Notes under the pieces: generated by a model
What the model was told of the DNA's origin: nothing
Database searches by the model: none
The model's input: the letters and a program-made list of their open reading frames with translations, nothing else
Shown: one piece after another, positions 1 to 5,703 of the stretch
Layout of the letters: every line of letters begins with the position of its first letter
How positions within the stretch are numbered: the first letter of the stretch is position 1
Made by a program: the position numbers and the translations under genes
NCBI GenBank assembly: GCA_021794705.1
Contig: JAJYQH010000316.1
Location: forward strand, 1 to 6,196
Direction: 5' to 3'
DNA: 6,196 nt
From: Actinomycetes bacterium
Lineage (GTDB): Bacteria > Actinomycetota > Actinomycetes > Propionibacteriales > Propionibacteriaceae

Positions 1-554
1 AACTTGGGCCGCCGGCCCGCCGTCCTGCTCGCGTCGACGGCCGCTCGGAGGGCGTCCGGCTCGATGCCGTCGTCGTCCATCGCGACGTGCACGACCTGGG
101 TCTGGTACGACGCGAAGGTGCCGAGCGCGCCGACGTAGCTGGGGGCCTCGGCGACGATGACGTCGCCGGGGTCGCAGAAGATGCGGGTGACGAGGTCGAG
201 GCCCTGTTGCGAGCCCACCGTGATGGTGACGTCGTCGGGGTGGGCGTTGATGCCCTCGAGGCTCATCACCTCGCAGATCCGTTCGCGGAGGGCCGGCTCG
301 CCCTGCCCGGAGCCGTACTGCATGGCCTGGGTGCCATGCTCGAGGACGAGGTCGCGGATGGCGTCGCCGACGACGTCGAGCGGGAGGTCGGCGATGTTCG
401 GCATGCCGCCCGCGAGCGACACGACCTCGGGCCGGTTGGCCACCGCGAAGAGGGCGCGCACCGCGCTGGCACGCATCCCGTGGGTACGGGCGGCGTAGTG
501 GCCCACGTACCGGTCGAGGCGGGTGTCATGACGGACGACCTCGGGTTCAGTCAC
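1..554 (-). CDS. PLP-dependent aminotransferase, MocR-like/2-aminoadipate transaminase type (3' end outside window)
   Basis: This is the N-terminal 184 codons of a fold-type I, class I/II aminotransferase; the rest lies beyond the left edge. Reading from a GTG at 554-552, the protein starts VTEPEVVRHDTRLDRYVGHY. It shows VVSLAGGMPN (residues 44-53), the MQYGSGQGEPALRE segment (78-91) typical of aminotransferase domains related to MocR and LysN, VGSQQGLDL (113-121, cofactor-phosphate region) and EAPSY (136-140), where the Tyr normally stacks near PLP. The Schiff-base lysine is off-window, so catalytic competence cannot be checked. There is no N-terminal winged-helix domain, so it is an enzyme-like stand-alone form and not a full MocR regulator. 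No strong Shine-Dalgarno precedes the GTG; an in-frame GTG at 563-561 is an alternative start. It is divergent from the GNAT gene. The substrate is unknown: 2-aminoadipate, aromatic or branched-chain amino acids are all possible. Confidence 0.88.
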   Translation of the reverse strand, partial: MTEPEVVRHDTRLDRYVGHYAARTHGMRASAVRALFAVANRPEVVSLAGGMPNIADLPLDVVGDAIRDLVLEHGTQAMQYGSGQGEPALRERICEVMSLEGINAHPDDVTITVGSQQGLDLVTRIFCDPGDVIVAEAPSYVGALGTFASYQTQVVHVAMDDDGIEPDALRAAVDASRTAGRRPK

Positions 555-562
555 GGGGTCCA

Positions 563-591
563 CTGTGCCGCACAGGCGGGGAAAGTACCAT
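563..591. promoter_or_regulatory. Divergent promoter region with palindrome CTGTGC-C-GCACAG
   Basis: The 91-bp gap between the divergent aminotransferase and GNAT genes holds a perfect 6-bp inverted repeat with a one-base centre at 563-575. The least GC-rich stretch follows at 582-591, with back-to-back TAnnnT hexamers: TACTTT on the minus strand (587-582) and TACCAT on the plus strand (586-591). I see no good -35 element at 17 bp for either. The palindrome lies 9 bp upstream of the aminotransferase GTG, so a bound dimer could block that gene. Promoter and operator roles are inferred. Confidence 0.35.
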
Positions 592-603
592 TGAGACCAC
601 CGT

Positions 604-625
604 CGGCCGCGCTTCGGCGCGGCCG
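604..625 (+). promoter_or_regulatory. 9-bp GC hairpin with UUCG tetraloop in the GNAT leader
   Basis: Bases 604-612 pair perfectly with 617-625, leaving the loop TTCG (613-616). In RNA this is the very stable C(UUCG)G tetraloop. It ends 7 nt before the Shine-Dalgarno GGGAGGAG (633-640) of the GNAT gene. It could stabilise the 5' end of the mRNA, keep the ribosome site open, or cause pausing. No T-run follows, so a classical terminator is unlikely. The structure is read from the sequence; its role is inference. Confidence 0.55.
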
Positions 626-645
626 CTGCTGCGGGAGGAGGCCCC

Positions 646-1263
646 ATGCGAGCTCGTCGGCTGCGTCCGCTCTCGGTCGCGGGACTGCGCACCCTGCCGG
701 CCTGGGACTGCCACACCTCGCTGCTCGGCCCGGACGCCGACCCCTCGCCGGCCTGGGCCAGGGCGGCGGTCGAGCGCTTCGGCTCGTGCGGCGTGAGCGC
801 GGTCGACAACGAGGAGGTCGTCGGCTGGGTGCTCTACTGCCCGGCGCTCATGGTGCCCACCCAGCATCAACTCGGACGCGGCCCCCGGCTCGCCGACTCG
901 GCCATGCTGCTGGGGGTCGCCGTGCGTGAGTCGCACCGCGGGCAGGGAATCGGGCGCCAGCTCATGCAGACCGCGGCGGCGAGGGTGGTCGGCGGGGCGA
1001 GCTGCATCGACGCCCTCGGCGCGGTGGCCCCGCTCACCTGCGAGGTCGCACCGATGCACTGGCTCACCCGCGTCGGCTTCGCCCCGGTCGACGGCGCGGA
1101 CGCCGGCGTCGGCCCGGTGCGCATGCGTCTCGACCTCGGCTCCACCCTGCGCTGGCGTCCCGACCTCCGCTCGGCCTTCGACCTGCTGACCGGCTGGGTG
1201 CCGCGTCCGGGCGTGGCCCACGAGCCGGCCGGGCGCGTGTTCCGGCGCACCCGCACCCACTGA
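646..1263 (+). CDS. GNAT-family N-acetyltransferase
   Basis: This 205-residue protein is a single-domain GCN5-related acetyltransferase that would transfer an acetyl group from acetyl-CoA to an unidentified amine. The central strand MLLGVAV (87-93) leads into motif A, HRGQGIGRQLM (97-107), which matches the R/Q-x-x-G-x-G/A pyrophosphate-binding loop. A motif B-like segment, MHWLTRVGFAPV (137-148), corresponds to the usual 'FYxxxGF' element. The N-terminal half (VSAVDNEEVVGWVLY, 50-64) has the expected beta-hairpin ending in G-W-V. The C-terminal 40 or so residues after the fold are Arg-rich and not recognised. The ATG start is well supported: GGGAGGAG lies 5 nt upstream. The gene is monocistronic, divergent from the aminotransferase and convergent with the rpf gene. 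No antibiotic- or ribosomal-protein-specific signature is visible, so the substrate is left open. Confidence 0.88.
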   Translation: MRARRLRPLSVAGLRTLPAWDCHTSLLGPDADPSPAWARAAVERFGSCGVSAVDNEEVVGWVLYCPALMVPTQHQLGRGPRLADSAMLLGVAVRESHRGQGIGRQLMQTAAARVVGGASCIDALGAVAPLTCEVAPMHWLTRVGFAPVDGADAGVGPVRMRLDLGSTLRWRPDLRSAFDLLTGWVPRPGVAHEPAGRVFRRTRTH

Positions 1264-1270
1264 GCACGCG

Positions 1271-1305
1271 CCACGGCCCGTGCCGGGGGAGGACACGGGC
1301 CGTGG
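1271..1305. terminator. Hairpin terminator I between convergent GNAT and rpf genes
   Basis: A perfect 12-bp stem (CCACGGCCCGTG 1271-1282 with 1294-1305) encloses an 11-nt loop, starting 8 bp after the GNAT stop. There is no T-tract on either strand, as is common for GC-rich actinobacterial terminators. Its position between convergent genes suggests it works in both directions. Confidence 0.75.
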
Positions 1306-1309
1306 TGGT

Positions 1310-1337
1310 GGTGCGGTCGCGGGGGAGTGACCGCACC
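1310..1337. terminator. Hairpin terminator II, tandem to the first
   Basis: A perfect 9-bp stem (GGTGCGGTC 1310-1318 with GACCGCACC 1329-1337) encloses a 10-nt loop. It lies 15 bp past the rpf stop (1353) in rpf's direction of transcription and is the first hairpin an rpf transcript would meet. Its loop shares GGGGGAG with the loop of the neighbouring 1271-1305 hairpin. No T-tract follows. Confidence 0.65.
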
Positions 1338-1352
1338 GGTCTCATGGGCTGA

Positions 1353-2141
<789 letters not shown>

Positions 2142-2149
2142 TCAGTTGA

Positions 2150-2206
2150 TGAGAAGACAGTAAGCAATCTCTGAGAAATTCTCAAACTGTCGCGGCAACT
2201 TTCTCA
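2150..2206. promoter_or_regulatory. Symmetric four-half-site operator candidate over the rpf promoter
   Basis: The hexamer TGAGAA occurs at 2150-2155 and 2172-2177, and its complement TTCTCA at 2179-2184 and 2201-2206. The inner pair forms TGAGAA-A-TTCTCA, and each outer half-site lies exactly 16 bp from its inner partner. The array is therefore symmetric around base 2178, with a 22-bp period of about two helical turns. It covers the -35, spacer, -10 and start region of the predicted rpf promoter. This geometry suits a dimeric or cooperatively bound repressor. No known regulator was matched to the hexamer. Confidence 0.5.
2157..2185 (-). promoter_or_regulatory. Promoter of the rpf gene, housekeeping-sigma type
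   Basis: On the minus strand, TTGAGA (2185-2180) and TACTGT (2162-2157) are separated by exactly 17 bp. They match the actinobacterial -35 TTGAcA and -10 TAnnnT patterns. The site lies in one of the few AT-rich patches of the window. Transcription would start near 2150, giving a leader of about 145 nt. No other equally good candidate was seen between 2007 and 2434. Confidence 0.6.
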
Positions 2207-2434
2207 GACTGGCGGAAAGTTGGCGGCGCGGGGGCCATCCGGGAGGAAACGCCGGGACAAGGGCGGGCGCCCCGGGAGGGGATGGAACCCCCGGTGGACG
2301 AGGTCCCCGACGGCGGCTCGACACGTCCGCTCGCCTCTTCTGACTAGGGAGGACGTGACCATGAGAGAAGAAGTGGCGCTGCGTCCATAGTTCGGACTCG
2401 CGGCCCCGAGGACCGGTGCCCACCCGGACGCACG
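2207..2434. other. Non-coding GC-rich structured stretch between the rpf promoter and the trxA terminator
   Basis: No convincing gene is seen in this 228-bp part of the rpf-trxA gap. Its clearest structure is a paired region: GGGGG (2230-2234) and CCATCC (2235-2240) pair with GGATGG (2280-2285) and CCCCC (2288-2292), interrupted by an AA bulge at 2286-2287. These 11 pairs enclose a GC-rich 39-nt core. A second pair, CACGTCC (2322-2328) with GGACGTG (2351-2357), lies next to a strong plus-strand ribosome-binding site. It could be upstream regulatory DNA for rpf or encode a small structured RNA. Chance pairing is a real risk at this GC content. Confidence 0.35.
2361..2390 (+). CDS. Possible 9-codon small ORF with a strong ribosome-binding site
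   Basis: ATG at 2361 opens a short frame encoding MREEVALRP, ending in TAG at 2388-2390. AGGGAGGA (2346-2353) lies 7 nt upstream, one of the best Shine-Dalgarno matches in the window. Part of that site can pair with 2322-2328 in a 7-bp stem. The 13-bp hairpin at 2435-2466 could end a plus-strand transcript. No plus-strand promoter is evident, the peptide is not recognised, and no gene in the same direction follows for it to act on as a leader. It may be coincidence. Confidence 0.15.
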   Translation: MREEVALRP

Positions 2435-2466
2435 AAGCCCCCGGGACGATGAGGTCCCGGGGGCTT
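2435..2466. terminator. Perfect 13-bp terminator hairpin after trxA
   Basis: AAGCCCCCGGGAC (2435-2447) pairs perfectly with 2454-2466 around the 6-nt loop GATGAG, 12 bp after the trxA stop. The stem ends in two A·T pairs, so a minus-strand transcript finishes the stem with CUU but has no longer U-run. It is the strongest terminator candidate in the window and separates trxBA from the rpf promoter region. Confidence 0.85.
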
Positions 2467-2478
2467 GGTGAGAACGGG

Positions 2479-2802
2479 TCAGAGGTACTCGTCGAGCACC
2501 TTGAGCAGGGCGCCCTTGCTGCGGGCCCCCTGGATCGACTTGACGACCCGGCCGCCGACGAACACCTGGAGCGTGGGCAGCGCGAGGATGCCCTGCTCGG
2601 TGGCCGTGCGGGGGTTGGTGTTGGTGTCGAGCTTGACGAAGTCCATCCGGTCGCCGTGCTCGCGGGCGAGCTCGTCGATGATCGGGGAGATCTGCTTGCA
2701 GGGGGCGCACCAGTCGGCCCAGTAGTCGACGAGGGTCGGCTTCGGGTTCATGACGACCCGGTCGACGAAGTCGGCGTCGGTGACTTCAGTGACATCGGAC
2801 AT
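2479..2802 (-). CDS. trxA: Thioredoxin
   Basis: This 107-residue protein has normal thioredoxin length. It is a cytosolic dithiol oxidoreductase that reduces protein disulfides and is itself recycled by TrxB at the expense of NADPH. The fold markers are all present: buried Asp26 in TLVDYWADWC, the active site W-C-A-P-C-K (31-36, redox Cys32 and Cys35), KLDTNTNP (57-64), the cis-Pro loop ALPTLQVF (74-81, Pro76) and the GG turn (83-84) before KSIQGARSKGALLKVL. The motif is CAPC, with Ala where most thioredoxins have Gly, which is uncommon but compatible with function. The ATG has GAGGAG (2815-2810) 7 nt upstream. It lies 117 bp downstream of trxB in the same direction. It probably receives trxB read-through and may also have its own promoter (2842-2870). 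Confidence 0.96.
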   Translation of the reverse strand: MSDVTEVTDADFVDRVVMNPKPTLVDYWADWCAPCKQISPIIDELAREHGDRMDFVKLDTNTNPRTATEQGILALPTLQVFVGGRVVKSIQGARSKGALLKVLDEYL

Positions 2803-2841
2803 GGGGAAACTCCTCGTACTGGGCGCCCGGGGGACCCGTTC

Positions 2842-2870
2842 ATTATTCCTGCTCGGGACCGTGGTCCCAA
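2842..2870 (-). promoter_or_regulatory. Possible internal promoter for trxA
   Basis: In the trxB-trxA gap, minus-strand TTGGGA (2870-2865) and AATAAT (2847-2842) are separated by 17 bp. The -10 match lies in the only AT-rich patch of the gap. A start near 2835 would give a leader of about 33 nt. The -35 side overlaps a small inverted repeat, GGGACC-GT-GGTCCC (2855-2868), which could be an operator, a pause site or a weak terminator of trxB transcripts. Confidence 0.45.
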
Positions 2871-2895
2871 GCCGGCCCGGGCGGGTGTCGGCGGC

Positions 2896-2927
2896 GTGGT
2901 GGTTCAGATGAGTGGTGGTTCAGATGA
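2896..2927. repeat. 16-bp perfect tandem duplication across the trxB stop codon
   Basis: GTGGTGGTTCAGATGA occurs at 2896-2911 and again at 2912-2927 with no gap. The trxB stop (2922-2920) lies inside the right-hand copy. Removing one copy would leave the TrxB C-terminus unchanged, since the same codons and TGA would be kept. This looks like a neutral slippage-type duplication that lengthened the untranslated spacer. Confidence 0.9.
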
Positions 2928-3981
2928 CGGGCGGCTGCGCCTCGTCGTGCAGGTCGGCCAGGAAGCGCTCGGCGTCCAGGGCGGCCCGGCAGCCGGAGCC
3001 GGCCGCGGTGACCGCCTGGCGGTAGGTGTGGTCGACGAGGTCTCCGCAGGCGAACACACCGCGCAGGTTGGTGCGGGTCGAGTCGCCCTCGACGAGCACG
3101 TAGCCGTTCTCGTCGAGGTGCACCTGGCCGACGAGCAGCTCGCTGCGCGGGATGTGCCCGATCGCCTCGAACAGCCCCTGCACCGGCAGCTCGCGCGTCT
3201 CGCCGGTGCGGGTGTCGCGCAGGGTGAGCGACTCGAGCGACTTCTCGCCGCTCATGCCGACGATCTGGCTGTTCCACGCGGGGACGATCTTGGGGTCGCG
3301 CTCCACGCGGGCGGCCATGATCTTCGAGGCGCGAAGGGCGTCGCGGCGGTGGACGAGCGTGACCGACTTGGCGAACCGGGTGAGGAAGGTGGCCTCCTCG
3401 GCCGCGGAGTCGCCGCCGCCGACGACGGCGATGTCCTTGTCGCGGAAGAAGAAGCCGTCGCAGGTGGCACACCACGACACCCCGCGGCCGGAGTAGACGT
3501 CCTCCTCGGGGATGCCCAGGCGCCGGTAGCCGGAGCCGGTCGCGAGGATGACCGCGTGCGCCCGGTAGGTGTTGCCCTCGGTGTCGGTGACGACCTTGAC
3601 GTCGCCGGTGAGGTCGACCTTGACGATGTCGTCGGACACGAGCTGGGCGCCGAAGCGTTCGGCCTGGGCGCGCATGTTCGCCATGAGATCGGGGCCCATG
3701 ACGGCCTCCGGGAAGCCGGGATAGTTCTCCACCTCGGTGGTGTTCATCAGCGCACCGCCCGCGGTGATCGCGCCCTCGAAGACCAGCGGCTTGAGTTCGG
3801 CGCGGGCCGCGTAGATCGCGGCCGTGTACCCGGCCGGCCCACTGCCGACGATGATGACGTCGCGGATCTGCTCGTCGTCCATCAGCTCCTGCCACGACTC
3901 CTCCGAGCCGGCCGGCTCGTCGGTGGGCAGGTTGTTGAGGTTGAGCGCGCCGAGTGCGCCCGTGAGGTTCAGATCGCTCAT
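2920..3981 (-). CDS. trxB: Thioredoxin reductase (NADPH)
   Basis: This flavoprotein transfers electrons from NADPH through FAD and a redox-active disulfide to thioredoxin. In order it shows the FAD dinucleotide-binding loop [19 protein letters not shown] (42-60), [17 protein letters not shown] (75-91), the ATG segment ILATGS (145-150), the redox disulfide W-C-A-T-C-D (Cys171, Cys174), the NADPH-binding loop [12 protein letters not shown] (186-197) with [10 protein letters not shown] (211-220), and the second FAD motif VFACGDLVD (309-317). It is the low-molecular-weight bacterial type. At 353 residues it is longer than usual because about 40 residues precede the FAD loop. The ATG at 3981 has AAGGAAGG (3994-3987) 5 nt upstream, much better than the GGAG 3 nt before Met34, so I keep the long form. 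Upstream lies a sigma-R-like promoter; trxA follows. Confidence 0.96.
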   Translation of the reverse strand: MSDLNLTGALGALNLNNLPTDEPAGSEESWQELMDDEQIRDVIIVGSGPAGYTAAIYAARAELKPLVFEGAITAGGALMNTTEVENYPGFPEAVMGPDLMANMRAQAERFGAQLVSDDIVKVDLTGDVKVVTDTEGNTYRAHAVILATGSGYRRLGIPEEDVYSGRGVSWCATCDGFFFRDKDIAVVGGGDSAAEEATFLTRFAKSVTLVHRRDALRASKIMAARVERDPKIVPAWNSQIVGMSGEKSLESLTLRDTRTGETRELPVQGLFEAIGHIPRSELLVGQVHLDENGYVLVEGDSTRTNLRGVFACGDLVDHTYRQAVTAAGSGCRAALDAERFLADLHDEAQPPVI

Positions 3982-4073
3982 GCTTGCCTTCCTTCGGCTA
4001 GGGCTCCGACTGTAACGGACCGCGGAGGGCGATCCGCTCGCCGGGGACGTCGTGGCGTCCCATCAGCTCGCCC

Positions 4074-4100
4074 AACAGTCCGCGGGCCGGAACTATTCCC
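4074..4100 (-). promoter_or_regulatory. Sigma-R/SigH-type oxidative-stress promoter of trxB
   Basis: On the minus strand, GGGAAT (4100-4095) is followed after exactly 18 bp by GTT (4076-4074). This is the known promoter signature GGGAAT-N18-GTT of the thiol-stress sigma factors SigR (Streptomyces) and SigH (mycobacteria), which control trxB genes. A start near 4068 gives a leader of about 87 nt. The leader has two short perfect hairpins (4044-4061 and 4028-4042) and, closer to the gene, a TACAGT hexamer (4014-4009) that might be a second, weaker -10. A 10-bp palindrome CCGACGTCGG lies upstream at 4126-4135. Confidence 0.75.
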
Positions 4101-4163
4101 CCCGGGGTATCTCGCGGGCGACGTGCCGACGTCGGTTCCCTGCTCACCCGTGCGGGGACGGCA

Positions 4164-4210
4164 CAGGGCCCGCCTCGCTCCGACCCCACGACGGAGAGAG
4201 GCGGGCCCTG
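4164..4210. terminator. Long hairpin terminator downstream of the HtrA-like gene
   Basis: CAGGGCCCGCCTC (4164-4176) pairs perfectly with 4198-4210. After one mismatch, CTCCG (4178-4182) pairs with CGGAG (4192-4196), giving 18 base pairs around a 9-nt loop. It lies 78 bp after the HtrA stop and upstream of the trxB promoter, so it insulates trxB from htrA transcription. No T-run follows. Confidence 0.75.
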
Positions 4211-4273
4211 GCATCCTCGACCCCGGGAAAGGGGCACCCGGGGGAGGGGATCACGGCGTCGACCCCACGACGG
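4181..4273. repeat. 14-bp direct repeat CGACCCCACGACGG, copies 79 bp apart
   Basis: The same 14 bases occur at 4181-4194 and 4260-4273. The first copy forms most of the loop and inner stem of the 4164-4210 hairpin; the second lies 15 bp past the HtrA stop. Between them, CCCCGGG (4221-4227) can pair with CCCGGGG (4237-4243), a second possible hairpin in the htrA 3' region. The repeat may be a remnant of a local duplication or coincidence. Confidence 0.5.
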
Positions 4274-4287
4274 CGCCGCGACCCGGA

Positions 4288-5616
4288 TCAGCGGCCCGTG
4301 GCGGGGGCCTTGCCGAGGGTGGCCTGCACGGTGGTGAACGACCCGTTCCGCACGACCTTGAAGGTGACCTTCTCGTCGACCTTCGCCCCGCGGACGGCGG
4401 CGACGAGGGAGTTGGAGGAGTCGATGGTGACGCCGTTCATCTGGGTGATGACGTCGCCGGCCTTGAGGCCCGCGCTCTCGGCGGCGGTGCCCTGGACGAC
4501 GCTGGCGACCTTGGCGCCCTGGATCGTGGCGCCGCCCACCTGCACCGCGGCGTCCGTGGTGCTGATGCCGAGGTAGGCGTGCTCGGCCTTACCGGTGCTG
4601 ATCAGCTGGTCGGTGATGTACTTCACCTGGTTCGAGGGGATGGCGAAGCCGATGCCGATGCTGCCGCTCTGGCCCGACTGGTTGCCACCCGACAGCGACG
4701 CGATCGAGGAGTTGATGCCGACCAGTTCGCCGTTGGCGTTGACGAGCGCCCCGCCGGAGTTGCCGGGGTTGATCGGCGCGCTGGTCTGGATCGCGCTGGT
4801 GTAGACCGCACCCGAGCCGGTGATGTCGGTGGCCGACGACGACACCTGCTGGGTGACGACGGGCCGGTTGAGGGCGCTGACGATGCCCGTGGTGACCGTG
4901 TCGGACAGGCCGAGCGGGTTGCCGACCGCCATGACGGGGTCACCGACCTTCACGCTCGAGCTGTCGGCGAAGGTGATCGGCTGCAGCCCCGAGGGCACCG
5001 AGGCGATCTTGATGACGGCGAGGTCGGTCGACGCGTCGGTGCCCACGACGGTGGCGTTGAGGGTTTCGTTGCCGATCTGAACGTGCACGCTCGCGCCCGA
5101 GCCGGCGCCGGAGACGACGTGGTTGTTGGTGACGATGTCGCCCTGGCTGTTGAGCAGCACGCCGGTGCCCTCGTCACCCGACTGGCCGCTCTGCACGATG
5201 ATCGACACGACCGACTTCGAGACGTTGGACGCCGTCACGCTCCAGTCGGGGTTCGAGGTGTTGCCCTGGACGACCTTGGTGACCGTGCTTCCGGACGCCG
5301 TGTCGTTCGGCCCGGTGCCGCTGGAGACCGTCGACGTCGCCGCCGGGTTGAGGGCCCGGTCGAGGGCGAAGCCGGTGCCGCCGCCGATGCCGCCGGCGAT
5401 GACGGCGACCGCCGCGATCGTCGCGAGGCCCCGCCGGCCCCGGCGGGGCTGGGTGAGGGTTCCGGTCGGCTGCGGCCGCGGAGGCTCCTGCGGCCCCCAC
5501 GGGCTCGCCTGGTAGGGGCCCTGGGGCTGGGAGGGTTGGGGTGAGGCCGGGCCGGACGCGTCGCCGTGCGGGTTGGAGCCGTCGTGTTGGCCGCTCCAGA
5601 AGAAGTCGTTGCTCAT
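4288..5616 (-). CDS. HtrA/DegP-type trypsin-like serine protease with PDZ domain, membrane-anchored
   Basis: This 442-residue extracytoplasmic quality-control protease has a cytosolic Pro/Gln/Gly-rich N-terminal tail (1-57), a positive stop RRGRRG (58-63) and one transmembrane segment (about 64-85), then a Ser/Thr/Gly-rich external linker (about 92-123). The S1C protease domain (about 127-320) carries the full triad: His166 in IVTNNHVV, Asp198 in ASTDLAVIKI and Ser287 in INPGNSGGALVN. A PDZ domain (about 345-435) begins at YLGIS and includes SAGLKAGDVITQMNGVTI. Topology is cytosolic N-terminus with the protease outside. The ATG at 5616 has GGAGG (5626-5622) 5 nt upstream. It is an intact member of the family that includes mycobacterial HtrA-like proteins such as PepD; I do not assign a specific paralogue. 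Substrates are unknown, presumably misfolded envelope proteins. It is transcribed towards trxB but separated from it by terminator hairpins. Confidence 0.94.
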   Translation of the reverse strand: MSNDFFWSGQHDGSNPHGDASGPASPQPSQPQGPYQASPWGPQEPPRPQPTGTLTQPRRGRRGLATIAAVAVIAGGIGGGTGFALDRALNPAATSTVSSGTGPNDTASGSTVTKVVQGNTSNPDWSVTASNVSKSVVSIIVQSGQSGDEGTGVLLNSQGDIVTNNHVVSGAGSGASVHVQIGNETLNATVVGTDASTDLAVIKIASVPSGLQPITFADSSSVKVGDPVMAVGNPLGLSDTVTTGIVSALNRPVVTQQVSSSATDITGSGAVYTSAIQTSAPINPGNSGGALVNANGELVGINSSIASLSGGNQSGQSGSIGIGFAIPSNQVKYITDQLISTGKAEHAYLGISTTDAAVQVGGATIQGAKVASVVQGTAAESAGLKAGDVITQMNGVTIDSSNSLVAAVRGAKVDEKVTFKVVRNGSFTTVQATLGKAPATGR

Positions 5617-5656
5617 CTGGGCCTCCGTTCCACCGCTGACTGCGGTGATCGTCGTT

Positions 5657-5677
5657 GGCGTCGGCTACTACGACGCC
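5657..5677 (-). promoter_or_regulatory. 7-bp inverted repeat upstream of the HtrA-like gene
   Basis: GGCGTCG (5657-5663) and CGACGCC (5671-5677) flank a 7-nt loop, ending about 40 bp before the start codon. It could be a hairpin in the 5' leader or an operator near the transcription start. The pairing is perfect; the role is unknown. Confidence 0.35.
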
Positions 5678-5703
5678 CTGCACGATTCAGCTAAGGGGCC
5701 GAC

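Noticed and set aside
266..529. An 87-codon minus-strand frame within the aminotransferase region
   Set aside because: It is the wrong frame of the same strand; the adjacent frame starting at 554 carries the aminotransferase motifs.
87..929. A 280-codon plus-strand frame over the aminotransferase and GNAT starts
   Set aside because: It is antisense to the aminotransferase and out of frame with the GNAT gene. No ribosome site or recognisable domain supports it.
2142..2423. A 93-codon minus-strand frame in the rpf-trxA gap
   Set aside because: It has no Shine-Dalgarno before its GTG, a low-complexity Pro/Arg product, and runs into the rpf promoter.
2416..5544. A 1042-codon open frame on the plus strand
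   Set aside because: It runs antisense through trxA, trxB and most of the HtrA-like gene, all with unmistakable motifs on the minus strand. Its low-complexity Gly/Asp/Val/Arg/Ala composition is the typical mirror of GC-rich codons.
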